Assembly: GCA_012295225.1 (NCBI GenBank)
Contig: WMKK01000005.1
Coordinates: forward strand, 130,958 to 194,957
Source of the DNA: Ostreococcus mediterraneus
Taxonomy: Eukaryota; Chlorophyta; Mamiellophyceae; Mamiellales; Bathycoccaceae
Direction of reading: 5' to 3'
DNA length: 64,000 nt
The position numbers were made by a program, and so were the translations under genes. Below the pieces are notes generated by a model. It made no database searches, was not told where the DNA came from, and was given only the letters and a program-made list of their open reading frames with translations. Positions 56,362 through 64,000 of this stretch are shown piece by piece; the stretch's first letter is position 1; every line of letters starts with the position of its first letter.

Positions 56362-57795
56362 CTATTCGTCTCCAGAGTACCAGATTTGAGCCGGAACCTT
56401 CGTTTTGGCCGCTTTTGCAACGGCACGGACGAATTTGGCGTGAAGCTTATGGCCGGCCTTGTATGCGACGACGTGTCCAACCGGAACGCCGCTCATCCCA
56501 GGCTCAGCGAGTAAAGATAAATCACCGATCAAATCAATGAGCTTGTGACGCGCTGGTTCGTTATTTAGGCGAAGAGGTGCGTTCCAGTACTCCCCTCCGT
56601 TCGCGACTAGCGCGCAATTCTCCAAGCCGCCTCTAATGTAACCCGCGCGATAGTACGCCACAAAATCTTGCAGCGTACCAAAATTTCTCGCGGGTGCGAT
56701 GTGCAACGCGTACGGCGCGTCCTCGGTAGGCGTCCAGCTTTCCCACTGCTTATCAATAGCCGTACTTTTGTACGTAAAATCAATACCATACGTGAGTTTC
56801 GTAGAATCGTCGACGTTCAGCATCATAAAGGCGTCGCCTTCTTGCACCATGACATTCTCCGTTAATTTCCACGCCATGCGAGGCTCTTCAGCACCGCTAC
56901 TCGACACCGCAGGTGTCAAACCAATTTTGCAAAGATCGTATGCGTACGATGAAGCACTACCATCCAAGATCGGGACTTCGCCCGAGCCTTCGAGCTCGAT
57001 GCGGCAGTTATCGACCCCCATGGCTTCAAGCGTACTCAACAAATGCTCGGCGCCACGCACGACGAAATCTCCATCACCCTTGAGTTCCGAGCTCAATCGC
57101 ACGTCTTCGACTACCGCGTCAACGCACGCGCGCGCGCGCGCTTCACCCGCCACGCCAGTCTCAGGAGCTTCGATCTTTGCCTGCGCTTCCGCCCGCGTCG
57201 CCGCTGCGCGCGCGCGTGTCTCCGCCTTTGCTTCCTCATCATTGCTCAGCGCCATACGCACTCGCTCAAGTAACGCATCTTCTGCTTCTTCGTCACTATA
57301 CGTCACTTCCGAGTTCATCTCAACGCTCGACGCATCAATCGTTCCTTTCGCGACGCGCGCGAAATATCGTCCCTCACCAGCCCCCGCTGGTCGCACGCGC
57401 ATCAACTCCACCTCTCCACTTCTCAAACCAACCCCAGCGTACGTCACACTGCGTCTGATTGTCTGTTGATACGCCTCATTTTTCGGCACGCGCACGTTGA
57501 GTTCCGCGGCGAGACGCGCGGATTCCTTCACCGCGTCTCGCGTTGGAAAGTTTTCGTACCCATACGTCTCGCTCTGTTCCGTCGACGTCGACGACGGTGT
57601 CGACGCCGCACGCACCTTCACGCACCGCCGCGCGCCAAAACACGCGTGTGTGGAGTGCGTTGCGCGCGCTGCGGTCGCGTGCGCCGCGGTGGGCGCCGCT
57701 CGCGACACACAACGCGTGCGCATGCGCGTGGCGGCGGTGGAGGTTTTCGCACTCATACGCGACGATGCGTGGTGCGGGCTCACGGTGAGCGACAT
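56362..57795 (-). CDS. LPXC: UDP-3-O-acyl-N-acetylglucosamine deacetylase LpxC, organelle-targeted (477 aa)
   Basis: Committed, zinc-dependent step of lipid A synthesis. Zinc ligands and the catalytic base are all present: GAEHLLSTLEAMGVDNCRIE (the EH pair, ~245), IPARNFG-type APARNFG (~365), NEPARHKLIDLIGDLSLL (His and Asp ligands, ~415-430) and the last His in KAGHKLHAKF (~455). The opening QTIRRSVTYAGVGLRSGEVE (~90-109) is also family-typical. The first ~75 residues are transit-like. A charged, Ala/Glu/Arg-rich insert of ~60 residues (~165-225) splits domain I before the catalytic EH. Plants keep a mitochondrial lipid A-like pathway, and the green-alga version presumably serves the same. 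Starts with ATG at 57795. Confidence 0.93.
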   Translation of the reverse strand: MSLTVSPHHASSRMSAKTSTAATRMRTRCVSRAAPTAAHATAARATHSTHACFGARRCVKVRAASTPSSTSTEQSETYGYENFPTRDAVKESARLAAELNVRVPKNEAYQQTIRRSVTYAGVGLRSGEVELMRVRPAGAGEGRYFARVAKGTIDASSVEMNSEVTYSDEEAEDALLERVRMALSNDEEAKAETRARAAATRAEAQAKIEAPETGVAGEARARACVDAVVEDVRLSSELKGDGDFVVRGAEHLLSTLEAMGVDNCRIELEGSGEVPILDGSASSYAYDLCKIGLTPAVSSSGAEEPRMAWKLTENVMVQEGDAFMMLNVDDSTKLTYGIDFTYKSTAIDKQWESWTPTEDAPYALHIAPARNFGTLQDFVAYYRAGYIRGGLENCALVANGGEYWNAPLRLNNEPARHKLIDLIGDLSLLAEPGMSGVPVGHVVAYKAGHKLHAKFVRAVAKAAKTKVPAQIWYSGDE

Positions 57796-57979
57796 GACGA
57801 ATCGACCGATGGGTGACGGTGATGTAGCGTATGCGTGTGAACCGTGCGTGTGCGCGTTCGGTGCGCGCGTCGCGTTCTATCGACGGCGGCGTCGTCGTCT
57901 TCGTCGAGCATTGCGCTCGTGGCGGCTGCACTTTTTCGATATCAATAAATAATATATATAAAGGCATAATGAAGATACA

Positions 57980-59233
57980 CTATGATGCATTTTGCTCGAG
58001 TTGGCGCTGGACGAGATCCGCGTCGGCAAACGCCTTGGCAAGCGACTTCGCCGTGGGGCGATCCGGGCATTTGAAACGGATGAAACGCTCAGGGAGACCG
58101 TGGATTGGGAGCTCGGCGAGCGATTTGCGGGCTTCCTCGGCGATGCGTGCGGTGTTGGATTCGACGTCGACAGCGTCGCCGTCGATGTCTTCAGCGCCTT
58201 TGACGGCGGCATCGATAGTGTTTGAGGCATCCTCGGGAGCGGCGGCAGCAGCGGCGGCGTCTTGTAACGTAACGAGTGATGTTTTGAACTCGAGTAAGGT
58301 TTGTACACTGGCTTTGACTGCGTCGTCAGCGTTCGTAGCGCCAGAATCCTTGAGCGCACGAACGCGTTCGGCAGCCACCGCGATGGCGGCTTCCGCCTCT
58401 GCAATCGCCTCCGCCGGCGGTGGCTTCACCGATACATCGATGTCATCATCATCCGCACTCGTAGATACGGAGTCAGCCGTCAGCAAACCACGCTCGGTGA
58501 CTTCTATGTACCGCATTTGCGCCTCGAGTGGCTCTTCATCCGCGCACCCATCCTCGACATGCACCGCGTCCCCACCAAGTTCCCTAGCGAGCTCAACTAA
58601 CATCTCTCGACACGCCCAATCTGCGTCTAAACGCAAGGTACTCAAATCTACAACGATTTCATCCGCACCGGTGACTTGATCCTGCTCAATCACGATGAAC
58701 GCCGCGCTCTTTGCGTCGCACCACAACCGGTGAGTATTAATCAACGGATGCCTATGCGGCGCTAACGCGCACGACTGCTTAGACTGCATCTCCAACACTC
58801 CACCCCCACCAGTGCCATTCACGAATCCATTGACGTTTCCTCGCTTCTTCGCCCGTTCCCACGCCTGACGCTCGTCCCGCGTCAATCTGTATGGCGCCTC
58901 GCGTTCTACGACGCCCATCACCTTCGTCTTATCACCTCTCGACGCTCGATCCACATCATCCACGCTCGGTCGCCCAGAAATGTATGTCTTATATGCTTTA
59001 TTCGTACGCTGCGAACGGGTGGTTTTAGACGACCCTTTGCCGCCGCGCTGCGTGCCCGCGCCTGAGGTGACCTTTTCGCTCTTTTTGCCTTCTCTAAAGT
59101 GTCGTGCGCGCCCGGTGTCGACGTTTTTCGCCTTGGCCACGTTCGTGATGACCAGTGCGAACCGTATGCGTGGTTTCGCGCGCACACTCGGCGTCGCACG
59201 CGCGCTCGGCGTCGCTGGTGCGCGAGCAAACAT
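57980..59233 (-). CDS. Organelle-type protein with WHEP-like helical hairpin (417 aa)
   Basis: The first ~70 residues are Arg/Ala/Pro/Lys-rich and acid-poor, suiting import into plastid or mitochondrion. Residues ~150-240 hold an apparently conserved alpha/beta region (INTHRLWCDAKSAAFIVIEQ, then LDADWACREMLVELARELGG). Residues ~275-320 (AIAVAAERVRALKDSGATNA, then AVKASVQTLLEFKTSL) match the VRxLK ... AVxxLLxLK pattern of WHEP-TRS domains, the RNA-binding helix-turn-helix appended to several aminoacyl-tRNA synthetases. No synthetase core is present. A second helical region ends the protein. The start at 59233 is the first ATG. TGACGTCA lies 22 bp upstream. Function unknown. Confidence 0.6.
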   Translation of the reverse strand: MFARAPATPSARATPSVRAKPRIRFALVITNVAKAKNVDTGRARHFREGKKSEKVTSGAGTQRGGKGSSKTTRSQRTNKAYKTYISGRPSVDDVDRASRGDKTKVMGVVEREAPYRLTRDERQAWERAKKRGNVNGFVNGTGGGGVLEMQSKQSCALAPHRHPLINTHRLWCDAKSAAFIVIEQDQVTGADEIVVDLSTLRLDADWACREMLVELARELGGDAVHVEDGCADEEPLEAQMRYIEVTERGLLTADSVSTSADDDDIDVSVKPPPAEAIAEAEAAIAVAAERVRALKDSGATNADDAVKASVQTLLEFKTSLVTLQDAAAAAAAPEDASNTIDAAVKGAEDIDGDAVDVESNTARIAEEARKSLAELPIHGLPERFIRFKCPDRPTAKSLAKAFADADLVQRQLEQNAS

Positions 59234-59254
59234 CGCAAACACTCGTGTCGGTTG

Positions 59255-59262
59255 TGACGTCA
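59255..59262. promoter_or_regulatory. TGACGTCA palindrome upstream of the WHEP-like gene
   Basis: An exact octamer 22 bp upstream of the start codon at 59233. It is the third near-start copy in the window. Confidence 0.45.
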
Positions 59263-59345
59263 CGTTTCTTGGGTGGTGACTTTTCGCATCCTTTCTACAA
59301 AACTAAATGACACTATGCTACGGATGCGTGGATTACTATGCGAGT

Positions 59346-61070
59346 CTATGTATCTCGGGTGACGAACGGTAAGCGCACTAAGTCGTCATGGAGAGCGGGG
59401 ATGACCCAAGGGCGCGGGCATCCGGGCGGCGGTGGGAGTTCGCGCGGCTGGCGGGCAGACGCGGGATGACGGCGATGGAACCAGTACCAGTACGCGTCGT
59501 ATGCCGCACATTCTTCGGCATACGTGATGGAAGACGGTGTACGATCAGTAGTGTATGTGTCGGTATCGGTGGAGGCGTACCATGTGTCGTCGACGTGAGG
59601 TGCGTCTGGAGCCACACTGTGGACGTCGACTCGGACATTCTCTTTTGTCTCACCAGTGGCGGCGGCGGATGCAGTGTCCTCGCATTCTTCGTCGATTACT
59701 TCAATAGGGGCATTTTTGAGTGTTTCAAAAGCCGTGGCGTCGTCATCATCGAGCTCGTAAGTATACCAGTTCGCCGGTATGACGTCTGGAAGGGGCTGGA
59801 TGTCGCCTCCGCGTTCGGCGACGATGGACGCCTTCAGCGTCTCAAGTTCGCGTCCAGTGAGCACAGCGACGGCGATACCGTACGATCCGAACCGTCCGGT
59901 GCGCCCAATTCTATGCATGTACGTTGCCCCGCTCGGTGGAACGTCCAAGTTGACTACCAAGTTTACATGCGTCAAGTCGACGCCGCGCGCCGTCAAGTCA
60001 GTCGAAACCAAAACGCGGAGCTGAAACGTTCGCATTTCTTCCATCACCTGCATTCGTCTCGTCTGCGGAAGCGTTCCTGCGGTGAATGACGATTTCACAC
60101 CTTGAGAAGTTAGGCGCTTTGCCAACGCCTCGCCCCATGCTGTGCGTCGGACGAAGACGACAGCTTGGTGAAATGCAACGTCGGCGAAAATTTTCAACAA
60201 CCTCGCCTCCTTGGCGATAATAACCTCCGCCAAAGACTTTGTCTCATCTTGATCAATCAAAGAATAAAACTGCCGAACGCCATGTAACGCTATCGTACTT
60301 TCACACAGCATTACCTTTTGTGGTACGCGCATCAAAGCCTCCAACGCATCCAGCAACGACTGCGGATACGTCGCGCTAAATGCACACATCTGTTTTCGTT
60401 CCGGAAGCATACTATACGCGAACAACACGTCTCTTTCAAACGTTCCCGTCAACAACGCATCAGCTTCATCTAAAATCAATAATCTCACACTATCACACGC
60501 CATCGCGCCTTCATCTAACAACTGTCGCGTTCGCCCTGGTGTCCCGACGACGACGTGCGGTTGCGTCGCCAACCGCGCTCGATCCTCCTTCACCGGTAGC
60601 CCTCCGACGACGACCGCCACATCAATCCCCCGTCGCGCATCATCTGTATCAAATGCCGCAATTAATTTCACGAAGCACGAATGCGTCTGCATCGCACACT
60701 CTCTCGTCGGCGACAGCGTCAACGCTTGCGTGCGTCTCGAGCTCGCTTTAATCCTCTCCAACGTAATCACCACAAACGTAATCGTCTTCCCCGTACCGCT
60801 CTTTGCGTGCGCGATGACGTCAGCGCCAAAACGCCCGAGCGGCGTCGCCGCGAGCTGAATCGGTGACGGGGCGTCGTAGCCGCATCGACGCAGCGCGGCG
60901 ACGAGCGCGCCATCGAGGTGCACGTCAGCAAACGTCGGTCGCGAGCTCACGACGTCGCGCGAGCGCTCGCGCGCGGCGTGACTCGATGACGGCGCGGCCG
61001 TGGCGCCAGAGGCATCTTCATCGTCGACGCCGACGTCATCGTCGACGCTCGCGGCCGAGGCGCGCGGCAT
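59346..61070 (-). CDS. DEAD-box RNA helicase, DDX20/Gemin3-like (574 aa)
   Basis: All helicase motifs are present: the Q-motif YDAPSPIQLAA (~67), Walker A AKSGTGKT (~92), PTRECAMQ, VGTPGR, DEAD (~200), SAT (~230), STDLTARGVDL and HRIGRTGR (~375). Details favour DDX20 over other DEAD families: LGRFGADVIAHAKSGTGKTI, the SATYPQSLLDALEALM segment, VNLVVNLDVPPSGATYMHRI, and PLPDVIPANWY after the core. Human DDX20 (Gemin3) works with SMN in Sm-core assembly; its C-terminal extension is not shared here. Instead there is a short acidic linker and a Trp/Tyr/His/Pro-rich tail. The start codon lies 8 bp from the divergent start at 61079. Confidence 0.85.
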   Translation of the reverse strand: MPRASAASVDDDVGVDDEDASGATAAPSSSHAARERSRDVVSSRPTFADVHLDGALVAALRRCGYDAPSPIQLAATPLGRFGADVIAHAKSGTGKTITFVVITLERIKASSRRTQALTLSPTRECAMQTHSCFVKLIAAFDTDDARRGIDVAVVVGGLPVKEDRARLATQPHVVVGTPGRTRQLLDEGAMACDSVRLLILDEADALLTGTFERDVLFAYSMLPERKQMCAFSATYPQSLLDALEALMRVPQKVMLCESTIALHGVRQFYSLIDQDETKSLAEVIIAKEARLLKIFADVAFHQAVVFVRRTAWGEALAKRLTSQGVKSSFTAGTLPQTRRMQVMEEMRTFQLRVLVSTDLTARGVDLTHVNLVVNLDVPPSGATYMHRIGRTGRFGSYGIAVAVLTGRELETLKASIVAERGGDIQPLPDVIPANWYTYELDDDDATAFETLKNAPIEVIDEECEDTASAAATGETKENVRVDVHSVAPDAPHVDDTWYASTDTDTYTTDRTPSSITYAEECAAYDAYWYWFHRRHPASARQPRELPPPPGCPRPWVIPALHDDLVRLPFVTRDT

Positions 61071-61078
61071 GCCGACGA

Positions 61079-62209
61079 ATGGCGCCGCAAGCGGTCAGTA
61101 ACGCTCTCCACTTGTGCGCGCGCTGGATGGGATTGTACGACGACTTGCCGTCAGCCGCGACGACGACGCGCGCGCGAGGAAGTGATGATGGCACCAGTAG
61201 CGGCGACGGCGGTGGTAACGGTGGTGGCGAGGTGGGTGGTGACGCGCGGGCGCATAAGCGCGGCAAACTTGACGATGGTGGAGCAGAAGAAATTCGCGCG
61301 GAAGCAACCAAGGCTACAACGGTGACGACGAATGATGCGCTGCGGCGCATCGCGACGCACATGTTGAAACCCGAAAAGTTTGCCAAGGCGAGTGGGATAC
61401 TGAAACGATTGATGCTGCACGAGGAGGATGGGCTGGAGCGCGCGCACGCGAGCGCTTTGTTTTCGTGTTTAGAAAACGCTATGACACCTAGTTGCCGTCG
61501 CGCGCTAGCTGTTGAGACGCGCGTTGAGTATGAAGAATTATTTGAACTCGTCGCCGCGTTCGCACCGGTTGTATTCAATGCCAAACAGCGTCGCAAGGTG
61601 GAGGTGTTCGGTTTGTATGCACGGCGTATAAACGCGCTTTTTGGTGATGACTCGTTTAGTTTCAACAAAGCAGTGAAATTCATTGAGGAGAAAGTTGAAA
61701 CATGCGAGGCGTACGTTGAAACAGATGACGTAAATGAGGCAGATATTGACGTTCCTCCGGCGCCGGAAGGAATGAGCGAAGAAGAGGCAAAAGAAATGGC
61801 TGAGGCGTTTTTGAGAGCGCAACGCGCCGAACGAAACGCCGAAATCGAACAACGTCAAGTTGAAGAAGATATACGTGTCGCCCTCGTTGTGGCGCTCGAA
61901 ACGTGTGCATCATTGTATTCGCGTCCGTGGTCGCAGACAACGATTGATATGATGGCGAACTTTTTTCACGAACGCCGAGGAAAGTTTAGCGAAGCATGTA
62001 GAGACGACATCGTAAGAATTTGGGATGAGTTGCGTAAAAAAAAAAATGCGCGACAAGGTCAAGGCCAAAGCGCACGAGGTGTAGGTATGACTTCATTTGA
62101 GCGTGATGCGGCGCGTTTGGCGGGTACGGCTGTGTCGGCGCGTGGAGCTGTCGGGGGCGAGCGCCTAAAAGATGGCCGTGGTGAAAGCGCAGCGAATTTG
62201 TTTGGCTAG
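61079..62209 (+). CDS. Unrecognised helical protein (376 aa), start 8 bp from divergent DDX20-like gene
   Basis: The start at 61079 (MAPQAVSNALHLCARWMGLY) is preferred; the frame is open further upstream, but that part is an Arg-rich antisense of the helicase gene. After a Gly/Asp-rich low-complexity region (~25-65) the protein is nearly all helix. TTNDALRRIATHMLKPEKFA (~82-101) begins it, VEYEELFELVAAFAPVVFNA comes mid-way, then an acidic stretch with EEEAKEMAEAFLRAQRAERN, ending in a C-terminal tail rich in Gly, Gln and Arg. No known domain was recognised. Eight bases separate the two start codons, so each gene's 5' UTR must lie inside the other gene's transcribed region. Confidence 0.75.
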   Translation: MAPQAVSNALHLCARWMGLYDDLPSAATTTRARGSDDGTSSGDGGGNGGGEVGGDARAHKRGKLDDGGAEEIRAEATKATTVTTNDALRRIATHMLKPEKFAKASGILKRLMLHEEDGLERAHASALFSCLENAMTPSCRRALAVETRVEYEELFELVAAFAPVVFNAKQRRKVEVFGLYARRINALFGDDSFSFNKAVKFIEEKVETCEAYVETDDVNEADIDVPPAPEGMSEEEAKEMAEAFLRAQRAERNAEIEQRQVEEDIRVALVVALETCASLYSRPWSQTTIDMMANFFHERRGKFSEACRDDIVRIWDELRKKKNARQGQGQSARGVGMTSFERDAARLAGTAVSARGAVGGERLKDGRGESAANLFG

Positions 62210-62329
62210 CGCATCGTTATAGAGAAATAGCACATAAGATTTGGAGTAACCATAGGTAACTTGTCATTAGAAACGAAAGCTAAGCTAAGGAGATCCCACT
62301 TTAGCAACGTAGAAGAGTCGGCGAGGCAA

Positions 62330-62928
62330 TTATTCCGAGCCGGCGTTCTTCAAGAAGTCTTGAATGATGCCCAAAGCGGCGGTCTCTTCACCGAAGTCAG
62401 AGATGACCGCGCACGAGCACTTGACAACCTTACGGGCCGTGCCTTCGGCGTCGAGCTTGCACAAGCCAGCCCATTCACCGAGAGCCATGGCTTCCGGAAC
62501 GCGGATCAAGTGGACGTTGATTTCGTTGCACAAGGCTTGGATCAACTTCGTGTAGTCCGCTTGGTCGCAGTCTTGCGCCAAGATGCAGATCAACGCCTTG
62601 CGGCTTTCGATCGCCTTGCACGCTTCACGGAGACCACGGTGGAGACCATCGGCGGCGAGGGACTTCTTGAGGACAACTTGGAGCGCCGTCATCAAATCCA
62701 TCGGTTCGTCAGCGGATTCAACCGCAACTTGCGGTTGTTCTTCAACTTCTTGAGCTTCTTCGCTGTGGAGTTGAAACAACAAAAGATACGTTTCGGTCAG
62801 TACGGGTTCACTCGCGGTCTACGTCTCTTGATCTCCTCAGTCGCGCGCGAGCGCGTCGCGCACGCGCTCGCTCAGCCACCTCCTTTGCCCTCGCGCGCCC
62901 GAGGCCCTATTGCAACCAACGTCGACAT
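62330..62928 (-). CDS. RPS12: Cytosolic ribosomal protein eS12 (146 aa), 8-nt first coding exon
   Basis: Exon 2 (62330-62762) encodes the whole conserved protein: PMDLMTALQVVLKKSLAADG (~25-44), LICILAQDCDQADYTKLIQA, ALGEWAGLCKLDAEGTARKV and KCSCAVISDFGEET. That frame has no ATG before residue 25. The best solution is an 8-nt coding part of exon 1, 62921-62928 (ATGTCGAC), followed by a 158-bp intron (GTTGGT ... CTCCACAG) with ACTGAC 33 nt before the acceptor. It reads MSTEEAQEVEEQPQVAV, matching the acidic eS12 N-terminus and length (130-145 aa). The donor GTTGGT is not ideal, so an exon further upstream is possible. Confidence 0.92.
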
Positions 62929-63704
62929 CACCACCCGCAATCTCGTATGCAGACAACGTAAACATTATCTATGAACGCATTGCACGCATCACATCGCCAC
63001 GAAGGCGTTCGCATCGTCCCGAGTCACGCCCACACGCGCATCGTCCACGCCCACTAGGGCTTCGCACCCCGCACGCCCTCGTGCCCCATCGCATCGTCGC
63101 GTCGTTTCGAGCGTACGTACTCAGCCATTGTGTTAAAATTATAAGTAGCGGTCCTCAGAAGTCCGTCCTAATCGGTAAGCAACTCGAGACAGTCCTCGCG
63201 CGTGAGTAAGAGGGATCGAGCGTCACGCGTCTCGCACGCAATCCTTCGGCGCGCGTCGGACCACCGGCGAGATCCATGCGATGCACTCTGAATAGATGTA
63301 AGTTATCTAGAGTATTGCTATTGTAAATTTATGATGCCGGCGATAAATCATGGTTTCGGACACGTCGTCATACATATTGGGAAAGAAGGCTAAAACTGAC
63401 GCCATCGGCGCGTTGGACGGTTTTGAGTGCGCGCGAATGTCGCCACTTCGACGCCACGCACGCGTCTCGCGCCGTCGTCGATGACGGCAATGGAGGTGAA
63501 ATAATTATCATAAATTTTTACGAACGCGCACACGTACGGGTGCGCGCGCGTCAGCGCGTGGAGGGCGCGAATCGGTACGTCAGCGAGCGTTTTTTTTAGC
63601 GTTTCAAGTGCGTTCGCGCGCGCATTCGCGCGCGCATTCGTGCGCGCGCGCGGCGACGACGGCGGTCGCGGCGGCGGGAGGCGCGCGAAATAGACGCGTG
63701 TGGG
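62929..63704. other. Long intergenic region upstream of eS12 and the right-edge gene
   Basis: 776 bp between divergent starts. The middle (about 63120-63380) is AT-richer, with TGTAA-like words at 63296-63300 and near 63323. An isolated ACTGAC occurs near 63397, the hexamer seen in introns here, but I could not build exons around it. No ORF with believable composition and no tRNA was recognised. Confidence 0.5.
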
Positions 63705-64000
63705 ATGTTTCGTGACGTCTGGGCGCGCGGATGCGGCAACTGGGGCGATGACGACGGTGGCGGAGGCGATGTTGACGAAGCGGCGGGGCGCGCGGCGGTC
63801 GAGGCGCTGCGACGAGAGGCGATGGATGCTCGCGCGAGGATGGATGAGATGAGGCGTTCGGCGCGGCGCGAAGTGAAATCTGTAGGGACGACACAGGCGG
63901 CGCTGGAATCGCGTCGACGACGAGAGGAGGCGAAAACGTTTGATCCGCGAGCGGCGTCGAGACGCGGGTACTGCGAGGCGCGAACAACGACAACAGAGTC
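63705..64000 (+). CDS. Start of an unrecognised gene cut by the right edge
   Basis: An ATG-started frame stays open through the last 296 bases. It begins MFRDVWARGCGNWGDDDGGG, then a helical Arg/Ala/Met-rich stretch (LRREAMDARARMDEMRRSAR) and a Lys/Thr/Arg-rich segment ending at the edge. Codon use is like the neighbours, and the opposite-strand frame is a Pro/Arg-rich mirror, so this strand is the likelier coding one. Too little is present to assign a family. Confidence 0.5.
   Translation, partial: MFRDVWARGCGNWGDDDGGGGDVDEAAGRAAVEALRREAMDARARMDEMRRSARREVKSVGTTQAALESRRRREEAKTFDPRAASRRGYCEARTTTTE

Noticed and set aside
63340-63560. Possible spliced small gene around an isolated ACTGAC near 63397
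   Set aside because: No donor and start codon combination gave a frame longer than a few residues.
1-64000. CRISPR arrays, rRNA genes, transposons or virus-derived elements
   Set aside because: No spaced identical repeats, rRNA cores, transposase, integrase, reverse transcriptase or capsid motifs were seen in any frame.

Overview
The window looks like a piece of nuclear chromosome from a picoeukaryotic green alga of the Mamiellophyceae (Ostreococcus- or Micromonas-like). The genes are eukaryotic (Raptor, COP9 subunit 6, CCT delta, proteasome SEM1, strumpellin, cytosolic eS12). Many others are of plastid type (plastid uL13, a plastid sigma factor, an MRL1-like PPR protein, an RUS/DUF647 protein, an STN-like kinase, GTP cyclohydrolase II). 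The DNA is GC-rich and very compact, genes lie on both strands with gaps often under 150 bp, and the few introns I can place sit at the extreme 5' ends of genes. Species is not resolved. Everything here was read by eye, with no database search.

Layout: 1-3.9 kb holds a truncated STN-like plastid kinase (-) and a coiled-coil protein (+). 4-12.8 kb holds a membrane protein of unknown role, a short Sec16-like protein and a TPR-Hsp70 fusion (all -). These are followed by a minisatellite and a histidine-phosphatase-fold gene (+). 13-24 kb holds GTP cyclohydrolase II, an intron-containing tRNA-Thr, an RUS-family protein, a small plastid protein, NOSIP, a membrane-anchored plastid kinase, a lumen-type protein, an MscL-like channel, a GT25-like protein and CSN6. 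24-38 kb holds Raptor, HEATR6, SEM1/DSS1, strumpellin and CCT4. 38-47 kb holds plastid uL13, MnmG/GidA, a thylakoid-type membrane protein, a double DUF1330 protein, a TPR/membrane protein and a plastid sigma factor. 47-64 kb holds an F-box/kelch protein, NDUFAF7, the MRL1-like PPR protein, an AP2-domain protein and LpxC. After these come a WHEP-like protein, a DDX20-like helicase, an unknown conserved protein, eS12 and the start of an unknown gene cut by the right edge.

There is no operon logic, but themes recur: plastid gene expression and photoacclimation (sigma factor, uL13, MRL1, STN kinase, RUS), proteostasis (Hsp70 fusion, CCT4, SEM1, CSN6, NOSIP, F-box) and endomembrane or TOR functions (Sec16-like, strumpellin, Raptor). 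Eight introns were placed. Seven of them share the hexamer ACTGAC 21-40 nt before the acceptor, which looks like the branch site. The items most worth following up are the TPR-Hsp70 fusion lacking the Hsp70 lid, the MscL-like channel with a zinc ribbon, the shared ACTGAC intron signature with an 8-nt first coding exon in eS12, TGACGTCA sites hugging three plastid-type genes, and a GATC/GATGGCGC repeat found at two loci. I saw no CRISPR array, rRNA gene, transposon or viral element.
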